The position numbers and the translations under genes are program-made. Positions 9,106-17,512 of a stretch of 64,000 nt of DNA are shown here, piece after piece. Source of the DNA: Sphingomonas phyllosphaerae (GTDB taxonomy: Bacteria > Pseudomonadota > Alphaproteobacteria > Sphingomonadales > Sphingomonadaceae); assembly GCA_036946405.1 (NCBI GenBank), contig JAQIJC010000001.1, positions 2,741,501-2,805,500 of the forward strand, in the 5' to 3' direction. Under the pieces are notes generated by a model that saw nothing but the letters and a program-made list of their open reading frames with translations, had not been told where the DNA came from and did not search any database. Each line of letters opens with the position of its first letter. Position 1 is the stretch's first letter.

Positions 9106-9930
9106 TCAAAGCCCGGTGTAAACCCGGTTGCTGTCGGTCGTGGCTGGCACGCGCTCGTAGAAGCCGCGCGCGCGCAGGCTTGGGCGGAGCCGTTCGGACT
9201 GGCCGATCACCGTCTCGCCCGCGCCGAGCAACAGCAGACCATCGGGCTTCAGCGCCCCCGCCAGCCGCCCCAGCACCTGCTCGCGCTGATGCGGCGCGAA
9301 ATAGAACAACAGGTTGCGGCACAGGATCAGGTCGAACTCACCGGCCGGTGGCATGTCGACGATCAAATTGTGTCGGCGATAGTGGATCGCGCCCAACAGC
9401 ACGGACGACGCACGCCAATGATTGTCGGCGGCGGGCTCGAACCACTTCACCATCCGCCGCACCGGCAACCCACGCTGGATCTCGAATTGCGAGTACGTGC
9501 CTTCACGCGCGCGCGAGATCGCGGCGGCAGAGACGTCGGTGGCCACGATCTCCGGCATCGCGCCGCCCGCTTCGGCGAACAGCATCGCCAGCGATAGCGG
9601 CTCCTGCCCGGTCGCGCAGGCCGCGCACCACACGCGGAGCGGCGCACGTCCGGCGACCGCCTGGGCCGCCCCCTCAATGATGCCGGCATCGCGGAAGAAC
9701 GACGTTTCCTGATTGAGCAGCGCATCGACGATCCGGTCGGCCAATTGCTTGTCTTTGCCCTCGATAAGCCGTGCCGCGAGCTGATCGACGCGGTCGAGCG
9801 CATGGGCCTGCAGCAGCGGCCCCAGCGATGCTTCGAAGCGCCAGCTGCGGCCGTTGGCGATCCGCTGCCCGGTGCGCGCCTCCAGCAGCGCCGCGAAGAC
9901 GCGGGCCGAGCCGGGATCGATCTCCGCCAT
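9106..9930 (-). CDS. cheR: Chemotaxis protein methyltransferase CheR
   Basis: S-adenosylmethionine-dependent enzyme (274 aa) that methylates glutamates of chemoreceptors and so sets adaptation. The N-terminal all-alpha domain leads to LLNQETSFFRD, the CheR signature. VWCAACATGQEPLSLAM forms the SAM-binding loop at about residues 100-117, and ICRNLLFYFAP-like sequence follows at about 206. No C-terminal receptor-tethering pentapeptide or TPR domain is visible. The ATG at 9930 overlaps the cheB stop (TGATG). A TTG directly before it could also serve. It is the last gene of the che run. Confidence 0.93.
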   Translation of the reverse strand: MAEIDPGSARVFAALLEARTGQRIANGRSWRFEASLGPLLQAHALDRVDQLAARLIEGKDKQLADRIVDALLNQETSFFRDAGIIEGAAQAVAGRAPLRVWCAACATGQEPLSLAMLFAEAGGAMPEIVATDVSAAAISRAREGTYSQFEIQRGLPVRRMVKWFEPAADNHWRASSVLLGAIHYRRHNLIVDMPPAGEFDLILCRNLLFYFAPHQREQVLGRLAGALKPDGLLLLGAGETVIGQSERLRPSLRARGFYERVPATTDSNRVYTGL

Positions 9931-10991
9931 CAACCGCGTACCCCGGCGCGACGCGCCGCGATCATTGCGCCGATTTCCTGCGGCGCGAGCACCGCGTCGG
10001 CCAGCCCCGCCTCCGCCACCGCACCCGGCATTCCCCAGACGACCGACGAGTCGCGATCCTGCACCACGATCGTCCCGCCCGCGGCACGGACCGCGCGCGC
10101 CCCCTCCAGCCCGTCGCGCCCCATGCCGGTCAGCATGATCGCCAGCAGTCGCGGGCCATAAACGTGTGCCAGGCTGGTGAGCATCGGATCGACCGACGGC
10201 AGGTTACCGGTCGGACTCGGCGCTTGCGACAGGCGCGCGGCGATATGGCCGTCGGGCTGCATCGCCGCCAGCAGGTGCGCGTCGCCCGGCGCGATCAACA
10301 CCTCGCCATCGACCACGCGTCGCCGCTCGTGCGCGATCGACGAGGGGCGCTTGGCGAATGCACCGACCTGCGCGGCGAAATAGGGCGAGAAGGACGGCGG
10401 GAGATGCTGCGTAACGAAGATCGGCTGCGTCATCGTCGCCGGCACCTGCTCCAGCAACGAAGCGAGCGCGTGGATGCCGCCGGTCGATGCGCCGATCGCG
10501 ATCGCATCGAACGGCGGCGGCGTCATGATCGTCGCACGGCGTGGCAGCGGGCGGTCGAGCCCGTGCGCGGCGAGCAGGTCGAGCCGCGCCAGCAACGTCT
10601 CGCCGAAGCGTCCGGCGAAGGCCCCGATGCTGGGCTTCACCAGCGTGTCCGCCGCGCCGAGCGCGAGCGCGCGCATCGTCACCGCCGCGCCCTCGGCGGC
10701 CGAACTCGACACCACCAGCACGCGCGCGCCTGCGCCGGCCTTCAGCAAGTCGGGCAGCGCCTCGATCCCGCTCTGATGCGGCATGATGAGGTCGAGCAGG
10801 ATGAAATCGACCCGCTCGGTGCGCAGGAAGGCGAGCGCACGCTGCGCATCGGGCAGCGCAGCGGCGAGATCGAACCGGCCACTGCCGCTGACGAACCGCG
10901 ACAGCGCGGCGCGTGCAACCGCCGAATCGTCGACGATCAGCACACGCGGCCTACGTCGGGCCGGGCCGGCCGGATCGCTGCGCGGGATCAT
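9930..10991 (-). CDS. cheB: Chemotaxis response regulator methylesterase CheB
   Basis: 353-residue enzyme that demethylates and deamidates chemoreceptors, activated by phosphorylation from CheA. The receiver domain spans about 16-130, with acidic pocket D21/D22 and phosphoacceptor D67 (FILLDLIMP). The CheB esterase domain follows, with Ser169 in GASTGG and His196 in TQHLPPSF as triad members, and GMGRDG near the C-terminus holding the Asp. The ATG at 10991 lies 29 nt after cheY and begins the protein just before the receiver fold. Together with CheR it forms the adaptation pair. Confidence 0.93.
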   Translation of the reverse strand: MIPRSDPAGPARRRPRVLIVDDSAVARAALSRFVSGSGRFDLAAALPDAQRALAFLRTERVDFILLDLIMPHQSGIEALPDLLKAGAGARVLVVSSSAAEGAAVTMRALALGAADTLVKPSIGAFAGRFGETLLARLDLLAAHGLDRPLPRRATIMTPPPFDAIAIGASTGGIHALASLLEQVPATMTQPIFVTQHLPPSFSPYFAAQVGAFAKRPSSIAHERRRVVDGEVLIAPGDAHLLAAMQPDGHIAARLSQAPSPTGNLPSVDPMLTSLAHVYGPRLLAIMLTGMGRDGLEGARAVRAAGGTIVVQDRDSSVVWGMPGAVAEAGLADAVLAPQEIGAMIAARRAGVRG

Positions 10992-11020
10992 GACGGGTTC
11001 CGGCACCGGCCCGGTCGGGT

Positions 11021-11386
11021 TCAGGCGACGCCGACGATCTGGAGCTTGCTGTGCAACGTCTCCCGGTCGAATGGCTTCATCACATATTCGTCGGCGCCCG
11101 CCTCGATCGCGGCGCGGATGTGGGCCATGCCGTTCTCGGTGGTGCAGAACACCACCTTCGGGCGATGCGGCATCGGCTCCTCGCCCAGCGCGCGCAGGAA
11201 TTCCATGCCGCTCATCACCGGCATGTTCCAGTCGAGCAGGATGACGTCGGGGCACGACTGCCGACATTGCGTCAGCGCCTCACGTCCGTCGCCTGCCTCG
11301 GACACCGAAAAGTCGAGCGCCTCCAGAATGTGACGGGCCACCTTGCGGATCACCTTCGAATCATCGACGATCAGGCAGGTTTTCAT
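11021..11386 (-). CDS. cheY: Chemotaxis response regulator CheY
   Basis: Stand-alone receiver domain (121 aa) phosphorylated by CheA, expected to bind the flagellar switch. It shows VDDSKVIRK at 8-15, phosphoacceptor D52 (LLDWNMP), the T/S switch region FCTTENG at about 80-86 and the conserved lysine in VMKPF at about 103. The start is fixed by GGAAAAGA directly before the ATG at 11386. Longer frames upstream run into the noncoding 71-nt gap after cheW. No output domain is present. Confidence 0.92.
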   Translation of the reverse strand: MKTCLIVDDSKVIRKVARHILEALDFSVSEAGDGREALTQCRQSCPDVILLDWNMPVMSGMEFLRALGEEPMPHRPKVVFCTTENGMAHIRAAIEAGADEYVMKPFDRETLHSKLQIVGVA

Positions 11387-11457
11387 GTCTTTTCCGATAT
11401 TTCTGGTGCTGACCGATCTTGGCCGCGCCGCAGTAAGGATGGGGTTAACGACCGCGC

Positions 11458-11892
11458 TCAGTTCAGCGCACTGGCGCGCGCGACCAGGCGGTCGATATCG
11501 ACCGCCATCAAGGTTTCGCCGTCGCCCTCCGCGACGCCGGTGACGAAATCCCATTCGCCCGCCGCGCCCTGTGCGATCGGTGCCGGCGCGAGCGTGAAGG
11601 TCGCGACATCCTCCAGCGCATCGACGGCGATCGCATACAGATGCCCGTCGACCAGCGTCGCGACCGCGCGCCCGCCCTTGCCGTCACGCGGCATCGGCGT
11701 GCCGCCGAACAACGCGCGCACGTCGATCACGGTGGCGACGCGGCTGCGCATCGCCGCCAGCCCGACCACCGCCGGTGCCGCGCCCGGTGCGGGAACGGTG
11801 CTGTGGACCTCGACCACCGAATCGACGCGTTCGGCATCGAACAGCAATCCGCGGTCACCAACCCGCGCGACGAGGTGCAGGGCATGGTTCAT
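11458..11892 (-). CDS. cheW: Chemotaxis coupling protein CheW
   Basis: Adaptor (144 aa) that links CheA to membrane receptors in the signalling array. The whole protein is one CheW fold: GDRGLLFDAERVDSVVEV at the N-terminus, RSRVATVIDVRALFG in the centre and a hydrophobic C-terminal strand. It is shorter and more diverged than E. coli CheW but keeps the pattern. It overlaps cheA by the ATGA at 11889-11892. No receptor gene is in this window. Confidence 0.88.
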   Translation of the reverse strand: MNHALHLVARVGDRGLLFDAERVDSVVEVHSTVPAPGAAPAVVGLAAMRSRVATVIDVRALFGGTPMPRDGKGGRAVATLVDGHLYAIAVDALEDVATFTLAPAPIAQGAAGEWDFVTGVAEGDGETLMAVDIDRLVARASALN

Positions 11893-14177
11893 GCGGCATA
11901 TCCCTTCAGCGCGGCGATCAGCGCGGCGCGGTCGAAGCGGTAGAGCGGCTTGCCACGCTCGCGGCTGAGGCGCAGCGCCGGCACCGGGGGCGCATCGGCG
12001 TCATCCTCCATCGCCAGCGCCAGCGTAACCGGCGTGCCGGGCGGCGCGCGACGCACGACGCGATAGCCCGCCTGCTCGATCGCCGGCTTGAGGAACGCCT
12101 CCATCCAGCCGCTCTCCGCGCCATGGAGCAGGCACAGCGGACGCTCGGCGATCGCAGGCGCGTCGTCGAACAACGCCAGCGGATCGACCAGCTCGATCGG
12201 CTCGCCATCGATCACCGCCAGCCCTGCGATCACGCCATGCGGGTTGGCGGCCGGCGCGATATCCTGCGGCAGCGGCACGATCTCGATCGGATCGGCGATC
12301 GGATAGGCGAGTTCCTGATCGTCGAGCTGGAGGCGCAACACCTTCCGCACCTCACCCGCGACCGCACCCGTTCCCGCCCACACCGGGATCGAGCGGTCGC
12401 CGATCGTCAGCCACAGGCCACCGGCCAATGCGCGCACCGCGCCGGTCGCGACTCCCTCGATCCGGTCGACCGCATCCGACACGATCATCCGGCGCACGCC
12501 GTCGATGTCGTCGAACAGCAAGGCGCGCACCGGCTCGACCAGCTCCGCCTCCGCCACCGCGGCGTCGGGGCGCTCGAAGGCGAGCGCCGCGCGCGCCGCG
12601 ATCGCCGAGCAATCCAGCAACAGGATCGGTGCGCCGTCGTCGGGCAGCATCTGCCCGGCGTAGATACCCGCGCACATCACCGCCGGGGCCGCCGGCTTGA
12701 CCACCAGTTCCTGCGTGTCGCGCACGCCGTCGAGCGCCAGCGCGAACCGCCCCTCGCGCAACGAGACGATCGCGAGGAAACCGGGCGCCGCCTGGGATTC
12801 ATCCTGTCCCAGCAGCGTCGGCAAAGACACCATCGGCAGTCGTTGTCCGCGCAGCAGCACCACCGCCCCCGCCGCGACCCGGTCGACCCGTACCGCGCCG
12901 CCATCCACCGCGACGATCTCGTCGACCGACTGGCGCGGGATCGCGAAGCGCGTCCCCGCGGCATCGACCAGCACCGCGTTGAGGATCGCGAGCGTCAACG
13001 GCACTTCCAGCGCGATCGTCAGCCCCTGCCCCGGCCGGCTCGTCAGCGAGATCCGCCCGCCGGCCTGTTCGACATTGGCCTTCACCACGTCCATCCCGAC
13101 GCCGCGCCCGGACAGCGCAGTCACCTCGTCGCGCGACGACAGGCCGGGCTCGAAGATCAGCTTCAACCGTCCTTCCTCGTCGAGCGCGGCGAGTTCGGCG
13201 GCGCGCTCCGGCTGTTCGCGCAATGCCTTGGCAAGCAATCGCTCGCTGTCGATCCCCCGCCCGTCGTCGGCGATCTCGATGATGATGAGGTTGCCGGCCT
13301 GTCGTGCGACGATCCGCAATTGCCCGGCGGCCGCCTTGCCCGCGCGCATGCGCCCGGCGCGATCCTCGATCCCGTGATCGACCGCGTTGCGGACCAGATG
13401 CACGAGCGGATCGCGCAACAGCTCGATCATCTCGCGGTCCAGTTCGACGTCGCCGCCTTCGATCGTCAGCGTCACCGACTTGTCGAGCGCCGCCGCCGAA
13501 TCGCGTGCCAGTCGCGGGAGCGCGGAGAACAGCGACTCGACCCGCTGCATCCGCGTCCGCGTCACCGTGTCGCGCAACTCGTCGACCGAGATGCTCAGCC
13601 GCTCCAGCATCGACTCGAGCCGCGGATCGTCGATCATCCGAAGGTGGCGCGCGAGTTGATTGCGCGCCAGCACCATGTCCGACACGCCGCTCATCATCCG
13701 GTCGAGCAGGTCGACCGACAGGCGGACCGAGCGCTTCGGCGCGGCGCGGCTGGCGGAAGCGACCGCCGGTGCGTCGGCCGGTTCGGCTGCGGCGCTGGTC
13801 TCGCCCGCGATCGCGCCGTCCAGCGCCGCGATCAGCATCGCCTCGCCGGCCTCGGACAGCGCCTCGCCCGCATCGATCGCCTCGACGATCTCGCCGATCC
13901 GGTCGATGATCGCGAGGATCACGGTCACCAATGCCTGATCCGGCGCACGCTCGCCCGCGCGGACCGCCGCGAGGGCGTCCTCGGCGGCGTGGCTCAGCCG
14001 TGCGAGCCGCGGCAGATCGAGGAAGCCGCAGCTGCCCTTGATCGTGTGGACGAACCGAAAGATCGCATCCAGCCGCGAACGATCGCTGGGGTCGGCCTCC
14101 CAACCCACGATCTCGCCCGAGATCGCCTCGAGCGTCTCGCGCGTTTCGGCGATGAATTCCTGCAGCAGATCGTCCAT
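11889..14177 (-). CDS. cheA: Chemotaxis histidine kinase CheA
   Basis: Sensor kinase (762 aa) that phosphorylates CheY and CheB. The Hpt domain has H44 in FVHTIKGSCGFLDLPRLA. No separate P2 domain is evident, since dimerisation helices begin at about 165 (RLSVDLLDRMM). The ATPase domain shows the N box HLVRNAVDHGIE, the G1 box IADDGRGID and GLSSRDEVTALSGRGVGMDVVK. A CheW-like P5 domain follows to about 500. The remaining 260 residues look like a second CheW-like domain (about 520-660) and then a receiver-like segment beginning PLCLLHGAESGWMEAFL, which lacks the phospho-Asp. The ATG at 14177 lies 79 nt after the MITE-like element. Confidence 0.93.
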   Translation of the reverse strand: MDDLLQEFIAETRETLEAISGEIVGWEADPSDRSRLDAIFRFVHTIKGSCGFLDLPRLARLSHAAEDALAAVRAGERAPDQALVTVILAIIDRIGEIVEAIDAGEALSEAGEAMLIAALDGAIAGETSAAAEPADAPAVASASRAAPKRSVRLSVDLLDRMMSGVSDMVLARNQLARHLRMIDDPRLESMLERLSISVDELRDTVTRTRMQRVESLFSALPRLARDSAAALDKSVTLTIEGGDVELDREMIELLRDPLVHLVRNAVDHGIEDRAGRMRAGKAAAGQLRIVARQAGNLIIIEIADDGRGIDSERLLAKALREQPERAAELAALDEEGRLKLIFEPGLSSRDEVTALSGRGVGMDVVKANVEQAGGRISLTSRPGQGLTIALEVPLTLAILNAVLVDAAGTRFAIPRQSVDEIVAVDGGAVRVDRVAAGAVVLLRGQRLPMVSLPTLLGQDESQAAPGFLAIVSLREGRFALALDGVRDTQELVVKPAAPAVMCAGIYAGQMLPDDGAPILLLDCSAIAARAALAFERPDAAVAEAELVEPVRALLFDDIDGVRRMIVSDAVDRIEGVATGAVRALAGGLWLTIGDRSIPVWAGTGAVAGEVRKVLRLQLDDQELAYPIADPIEIVPLPQDIAPAANPHGVIAGLAVIDGEPIELVDPLALFDDAPAIAERPLCLLHGAESGWMEAFLKPAIEQAGYRVVRRAPPGTPVTLALAMEDDADAPPVPALRLSRERGKPLYRFDRAALIAALKGYAA

Positions 14178-14256
14178 GCGGTCCCGTTGCCCAAGTCAGG
14201 CAGACGGCATCGCACGACAGGCGTTAAAAGGGTCTTTACCGCGCCACCGTTGAACT

Positions 14257-14402
14257 TAGGGCGCATCGACATTCAGGAGATGGCGAGTCGAAGACGGTGG
14301 TTTCGCGTGATCCGGAGCGCAGCGTACTTTCAGTACGTGAGCACCGGAAGCGCGCGGAACCGGCGTTTGCAGGCCGTCAGAACTGAATGTCGATGCGCCC
14401 TA
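14257..14402. mobile_element. 146-bp MITE-like element with 20-bp perfect terminal inverted repeats
   Basis: Left end TAGGGCGCATCGACATTCAG at 14257-14276 and right end CTGAATGTCGATGCGCCCTA at 14383-14402 are perfect reverse complements. Both ends carry TA, consistent with a TA target duplication as made by IS630/Tc1-mariner-type transposases. The interior has no coding capacity and includes a small palindrome CGTAC-TTTCA-GTACG. The element separates chpT from cheA, and its first codon is the chpT stop codon. It may be a non-autonomous element mobilised in trans. No transposase is in the window. Confidence 0.75.
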
Positions 14403-15047
14403 GCGGTGTGGAAGCGCCGCGCCGAACAGCAGCGCGCCATCGACCGGCTCGCTGACCACCACCGATCCGCCCGCCTCGCGCACCAGCTCGTGGATCAGGA
14501 ACGCCGCTGCGGCGCGCGGCGCAACCGCGGTATCGTCGGCCGGCCCGTCGGTCAGCGTGGCGCGCAAATCGGGGTCGAGCACGATCCGCGGCCCTTCCGC
14601 GCGCAGCACGATCTCGGTCGCCTCGGCGCTCTCCTCGGTGCCGATCGTCACCGTACCGCCGCGCACCAGCGTGTCGCCCGCGATCAGCGCGAGGTTGAGC
14701 AGCACCTTGACCGCCACCTTGGGCAGTTCGGCCGCCTCGACCAGCCATTGCAGGTTCAGCCGCTTGTTGTCGCCCAGCAGCGCCTCGACCGCCTGCCGCG
14801 CCTCGCGCACGTCGACCCGCTCGCCAAAGCCACCCGCCGCGCCGAAGGCCAGCCGGAAGAACTTCAACTTGTTCGCCGAGGTCCGGGCGCTTTCGTTCAG
14901 CAGTTCGAGGCACCGGGCGCGCATCTCCGGATCGGTTTCGTCATTCAGCAATTCCAGCCCGTTGTTGAGGGCGCCGACCGGCGACAGCAGATCGTGGCAA
15001 AGCCGCGAACAGAGGAGCGACGCGAAATCGACCGGGCTGATGGACAT
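14400..15047 (-). CDS. chpT: Histidine phosphotransferase ChpT
   Basis: 215-residue protein matching ChpT, the relay between the hybrid kinase CckA and the regulators CtrA and CpdR that control the alphaproteobacterial cell cycle and motility. The dimerisation helix carries the phospho-His at H18 (CSRLCHDLLSPVGALNNGL), and the rest resembles a degenerate kinase ATPase domain without ATP-binding boxes. It begins 8 nt after the JAMM gene. The TAG stop is the outermost triplet of the MITE-like element, so insertion may have set or trimmed the C-terminus. Placement beside cheA suggests shared control of motility. Confidence 0.85.
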   Translation of the reverse strand: MSISPVDFASLLCSRLCHDLLSPVGALNNGLELLNDETDPEMRARCLELLNESARTSANKLKFFRLAFGAAGGFGERVDVREARQAVEALLGDNKRLNLQWLVEAAELPKVAVKVLLNLALIAGDTLVRGGTVTIGTEESAEATEIVLRAEGPRIVLDPDLRATLTDGPADDTAVAPRAAAAFLIHELVREAGGSVVVSEPVDGALLFGAALPHR

Positions 15048-15055
15048 CGAAGAGG

Positions 15056-15517
15056 TTACCTCGGCGAAACAGGGTTAACGCCTTGTGGCGAGTCGCCGGT
15101 GTCGGTGCAACCGCCTACGTCAAGCCGCAGCGGATCGAATCGTCCGTGCACCGCGCCCTTCTCGACCGCGCGCCACGCCGTCACCATCTCGCCCGCGACG
15201 ATCACCCAGATGCTCCCGTCCGGCGCCGCATCCGCCGCATCGCGTGGGGACGGCCGGGCGGTCCCCGAGGGATGCGAATGATAGTGACCGATCACCTGCT
15301 CGCCTCCGCGCCGCGCCGCGCGGTGCGCCGCGATCAGCGCGGCCGGGTCGATCTCGAAGCGCGTCGCCGGGTCCGCGGCGACGTTGCGGCACGGCAACAG
15401 CCGGGCGATCGTGTCGCCCTTCCCCAGCAACAATCCGCAAATTTCGTCGCGAGTCCCCGCGGCCGATGCGCGCAGTTCGTTTCGCTGGGCGATTGTAATC
15501 CTGACCATCATCGCCAT
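15056..15517 (-). CDS. M67 (JAB1/MPN/JAMM) family metallopeptidase
   Basis: Small zinc peptidase (153 aa) of the JAMM fold. The metal site is complete: Glu25 (DEICGLLLG), then H80, H82, S90 and D93 in HYHSHPSGTARPSPRD. Bacterial stand-alone forms resemble the Mec+/RadC-like peptidases that trim ubiquitin-like or sulfur-carrier proteins, but the substrate here is unknown. It heads the chpT-che run and is divergent from rluD with only 11 bp between the starts, so their promoters must overlap coding sequence. Met at 15509 or 15506 are alternative starts. Confidence 0.82.
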   Translation of the reverse strand: MAMMVRITIAQRNELRASAAGTRDEICGLLLGKGDTIARLLPCRNVAADPATRFEIDPAALIAAHRAARRGGEQVIGHYHSHPSGTARPSPRDAADAAPDGSIWVIVAGEMVTAWRAVEKGAVHGRFDPLRLDVGGCTDTGDSPQGVNPVSPR

Positions 15518-15528
15518 CTAGCAAAGCA

Positions 15529-16476
15529 ATGGACCGGGGGGTCATCATTCTCGAAGCGACGATCGCACCGGCAGCGGACGGCTGGCGGGTGGACCGTGCG
15601 CTCGCCGATGCGGTGCCGACCTTGTCGCGCGAACGGCTGAAGGTGCTCATCAACGCCGGGCAGGTCACGCAAGGCGACACCGCGATGCGCGATCCGTCGC
15701 GCAAGGCGCGCGGCGGCGAGCGTTTCGCGGTCGCGGTCCCCGCCCCCACGCCGGCGCACAATGAGGCGCAGGACATTCCGCTCGTCATCGCCTTCGAGGA
15801 CGAGCATCTGATCGTGATCGACAAGCCCGCCGGGTTGGTCGTCCATCCCGCCGCCGGCAATCTCGACGGCACCCTGGTCAACGCGCTGCTTCACCATTGC
15901 CACGGCTCGCTGTCCGGCATCGGCGGGGTCGCGCGGCCGGGGATCGTCCACCGGATCGACAAGGACACTTCCGGGCTAATGGTCGCCGCCAAGACCGACC
16001 GCACCCACGAAGGACTGGCGAAGCAATTCGCCGCGCACAGCATCGATCGCCGCTACCGCGCGATCGTCGGCGGGCGGCCGATGCCGGCGGCAGGGTCGGT
16101 CGACGCCCCGCTCGCGCGCTCGCTCAACAACCGCAAGAAGGTCGCAATCGTCGCGGGCGGCAAGCGCGCCGTGACGCATTACCGCACGCTGGAGCTGCTC
16201 CGCGACGCGACACTGGTCGAATGCCGGCTGGAAACCGGGCGGACGCATCAGGTGCGCGTCCATATGGCGTCGATCGGCCACGCCTTGCTGGGCGACCCGG
16301 TCTATGGTAGAACAAAACATGCTCACAAGCAGGTGCTGGACACGCTGACTTTCCGGCGACAGGCGCTTCACGCCGCGCATCTGGGGTTCGTGCATCCGAT
16401 CACCGGCAAAACGCTGGGTTTCGACAGCGCGATGCCGCCGGACATGCAGGAACTGTTCAGTCAGCTTATCGTATAG
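15529..16476 (+). CDS. rluD: RluA-family 23S rRNA pseudouridine synthase (RluD-like)
   Basis: 315-residue RNA-modifying enzyme that isomerises uridines in 23S rRNA, most like RluD. An S4 RNA-binding domain spans about 18-75 (SRERLKVLINAGQV). The synthase domain has catalytic D144 in HRIDKDTSGL, preceded by DKPAGLVVHP, and RTHQVRVHM towards the C-terminus. The neighbouring rpoH 71 bp downstream on the same strand is a conserved arrangement in alphaproteobacteria. Confidence 0.92.
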   Translation: MDRGVIILEATIAPAADGWRVDRALADAVPTLSRERLKVLINAGQVTQGDTAMRDPSRKARGGERFAVAVPAPTPAHNEAQDIPLVIAFEDEHLIVIDKPAGLVVHPAAGNLDGTLVNALLHHCHGSLSGIGGVARPGIVHRIDKDTSGLMVAAKTDRTHEGLAKQFAAHSIDRRYRAIVGGRPMPAAGSVDAPLARSLNNRKKVAIVAGGKRAVTHYRTLELLRDATLVECRLETGRTHQVRVHMASIGHALLGDPVYGRTKHAHKQVLDTLTFRRQALHAAHLGFVHPITGKTLGFDSAMPPDMQELFSQLIV

Positions 16477-16547
16477 AAACGGAACGCGGGTCGGCGTCGC
16501 CAGTGGGCACGTCGCGCGTATTCCGCAAGGAAGGGAGACTTAGGATC

Positions 16548-17450
16548 ATGGCAACCCGCAGCAACGTCCCCGCGACGATTCCTGCGCTCGGCGGGGAGCA
16601 GAGCCTCAATCGCTACCTGTCGGAGATCAAGAAGTTTCCGATCCTCGCGCCTGAGCAGGAATATATGCTCGCCAAGCGCTTTCAGGAGCATGGCGACACC
16701 GACGCCGCAGCGCAGCTCGTCACCAGCCACCTGCGGCTCGTCGCCAAGATCGCGATGGGCTATCGCGGCTACGGCCTGCCGGTCAGCGAGCTGATCTCCG
16801 AGGGCAATATTGGGCTGATGCAGGGCGTGAAGAAGTTCGAGCCCGATCGCGGCTTCCGCCTCGCCACCTATGCGATGTGGTGGATTCGCGCCTCGATCCA
16901 GGAGTTCATCCTGCGCTCGTGGAGCCTTGTGAAGATGGGCACCACCGCGGCGCAGAAGAAGCTCTTCTTCAACTTGCGCCGAATGAAGGCCCGCCTCGAC
17001 GCGTTCGAGGACGGCGATCTGACGCCCGAGAACGTCCAGAAGATCGCCACCGATCTCGGCGTGACCGAGGCGGACGTGGTCAGCATGAACCGCCGCATGG
17101 CGATGGGCGGCGACACGTCGCTCAACGTCTCGATGCGCGAGGACGGCGAGGGCCAGTGGCAGGACTGGCTGCAGGACGATGCGCCGCTGCAGGACAGCGT
17201 CGTCGCCGACCAGCAGGAGGCGGACGTCCGCCACGACATGCTGATGAGCGCGATGGACGATCTCAACGATCGCGAGAAGCACATCCTGACCGAGCGGCGG
17301 CTCACCGACGATCCCAAGACGCTGGAGGAACTCAGCCAGGTCTATGGCGTCTCGCGCGAGCGCGTCCGCCAGATCGAGGTCCGCGCCTTCGAGAAGCTCC
17401 AGCGCGCGATGATGCGGCTGGCGGGCGACCAGCGGCTGCTGACCGCCTGA
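16548..17450 (+). CDS. rpoH: RNA polymerase heat-shock sigma factor RpoH (sigma-32)
   Basis: Alternative sigma factor (300 aa) that directs transcription of chaperone and protease genes. Region 2 contains GNIGLMQGVKKFEPDRGFRLATYAMWWIRASIQEFILRSW, with the RpoH box QKKLFFNLRR at about 134-143. Region 4 ends in YGVSRERVRQIEVRAFEKLQ. AGGATC precedes the ATG at 16548. An upstream in-frame GTG at 16503 adds 15 unconserved residues and is rejected. TATAGA at 16472-16477, overlapping the rluD stop, could be a -10 element. Confidence 0.95.
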   Translation: MATRSNVPATIPALGGEQSLNRYLSEIKKFPILAPEQEYMLAKRFQEHGDTDAAAQLVTSHLRLVAKIAMGYRGYGLPVSELISEGNIGLMQGVKKFEPDRGFRLATYAMWWIRASIQEFILRSWSLVKMGTTAAQKKLFFNLRRMKARLDAFEDGDLTPENVQKIATDLGVTEADVVSMNRRMAMGGDTSLNVSMREDGEGQWQDWLQDDAPLQDSVVADQQEADVRHDMLMSAMDDLNDREKHILTERRLTDDPKTLEELSQVYGVSRERVRQIEVRAFEKLQRAMMRLAGDQRLLTA

Positions 17451-17512
17451 CCCGCGATCCGGCGCCGGCGGGGGCTTGAGCGACCCCGCCCGGTGCCGGT
17501 ACGAGGCGGCGC

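Noticed and set aside
9106..15047. A complete chemotaxis/flagellar island
   Set aside because: No chemoreceptor, CheD, CheZ or flagellar gene is present on either side, so only the signalling core is here.
11775..15281. 1168-codon open frame on the plus strand opposite cheA/cheW/chpT
   Set aside because: It is antisense to well-recognised genes, Arg/His/Pro-rich, without any domain. Long antisense frames are expected in a GC-rich genome.
16503..16547. Longer RpoH start at a GTG
   Set aside because: The added 15 residues are unlike RpoH N-termini, and AGGATC points to the ATG at 16548.
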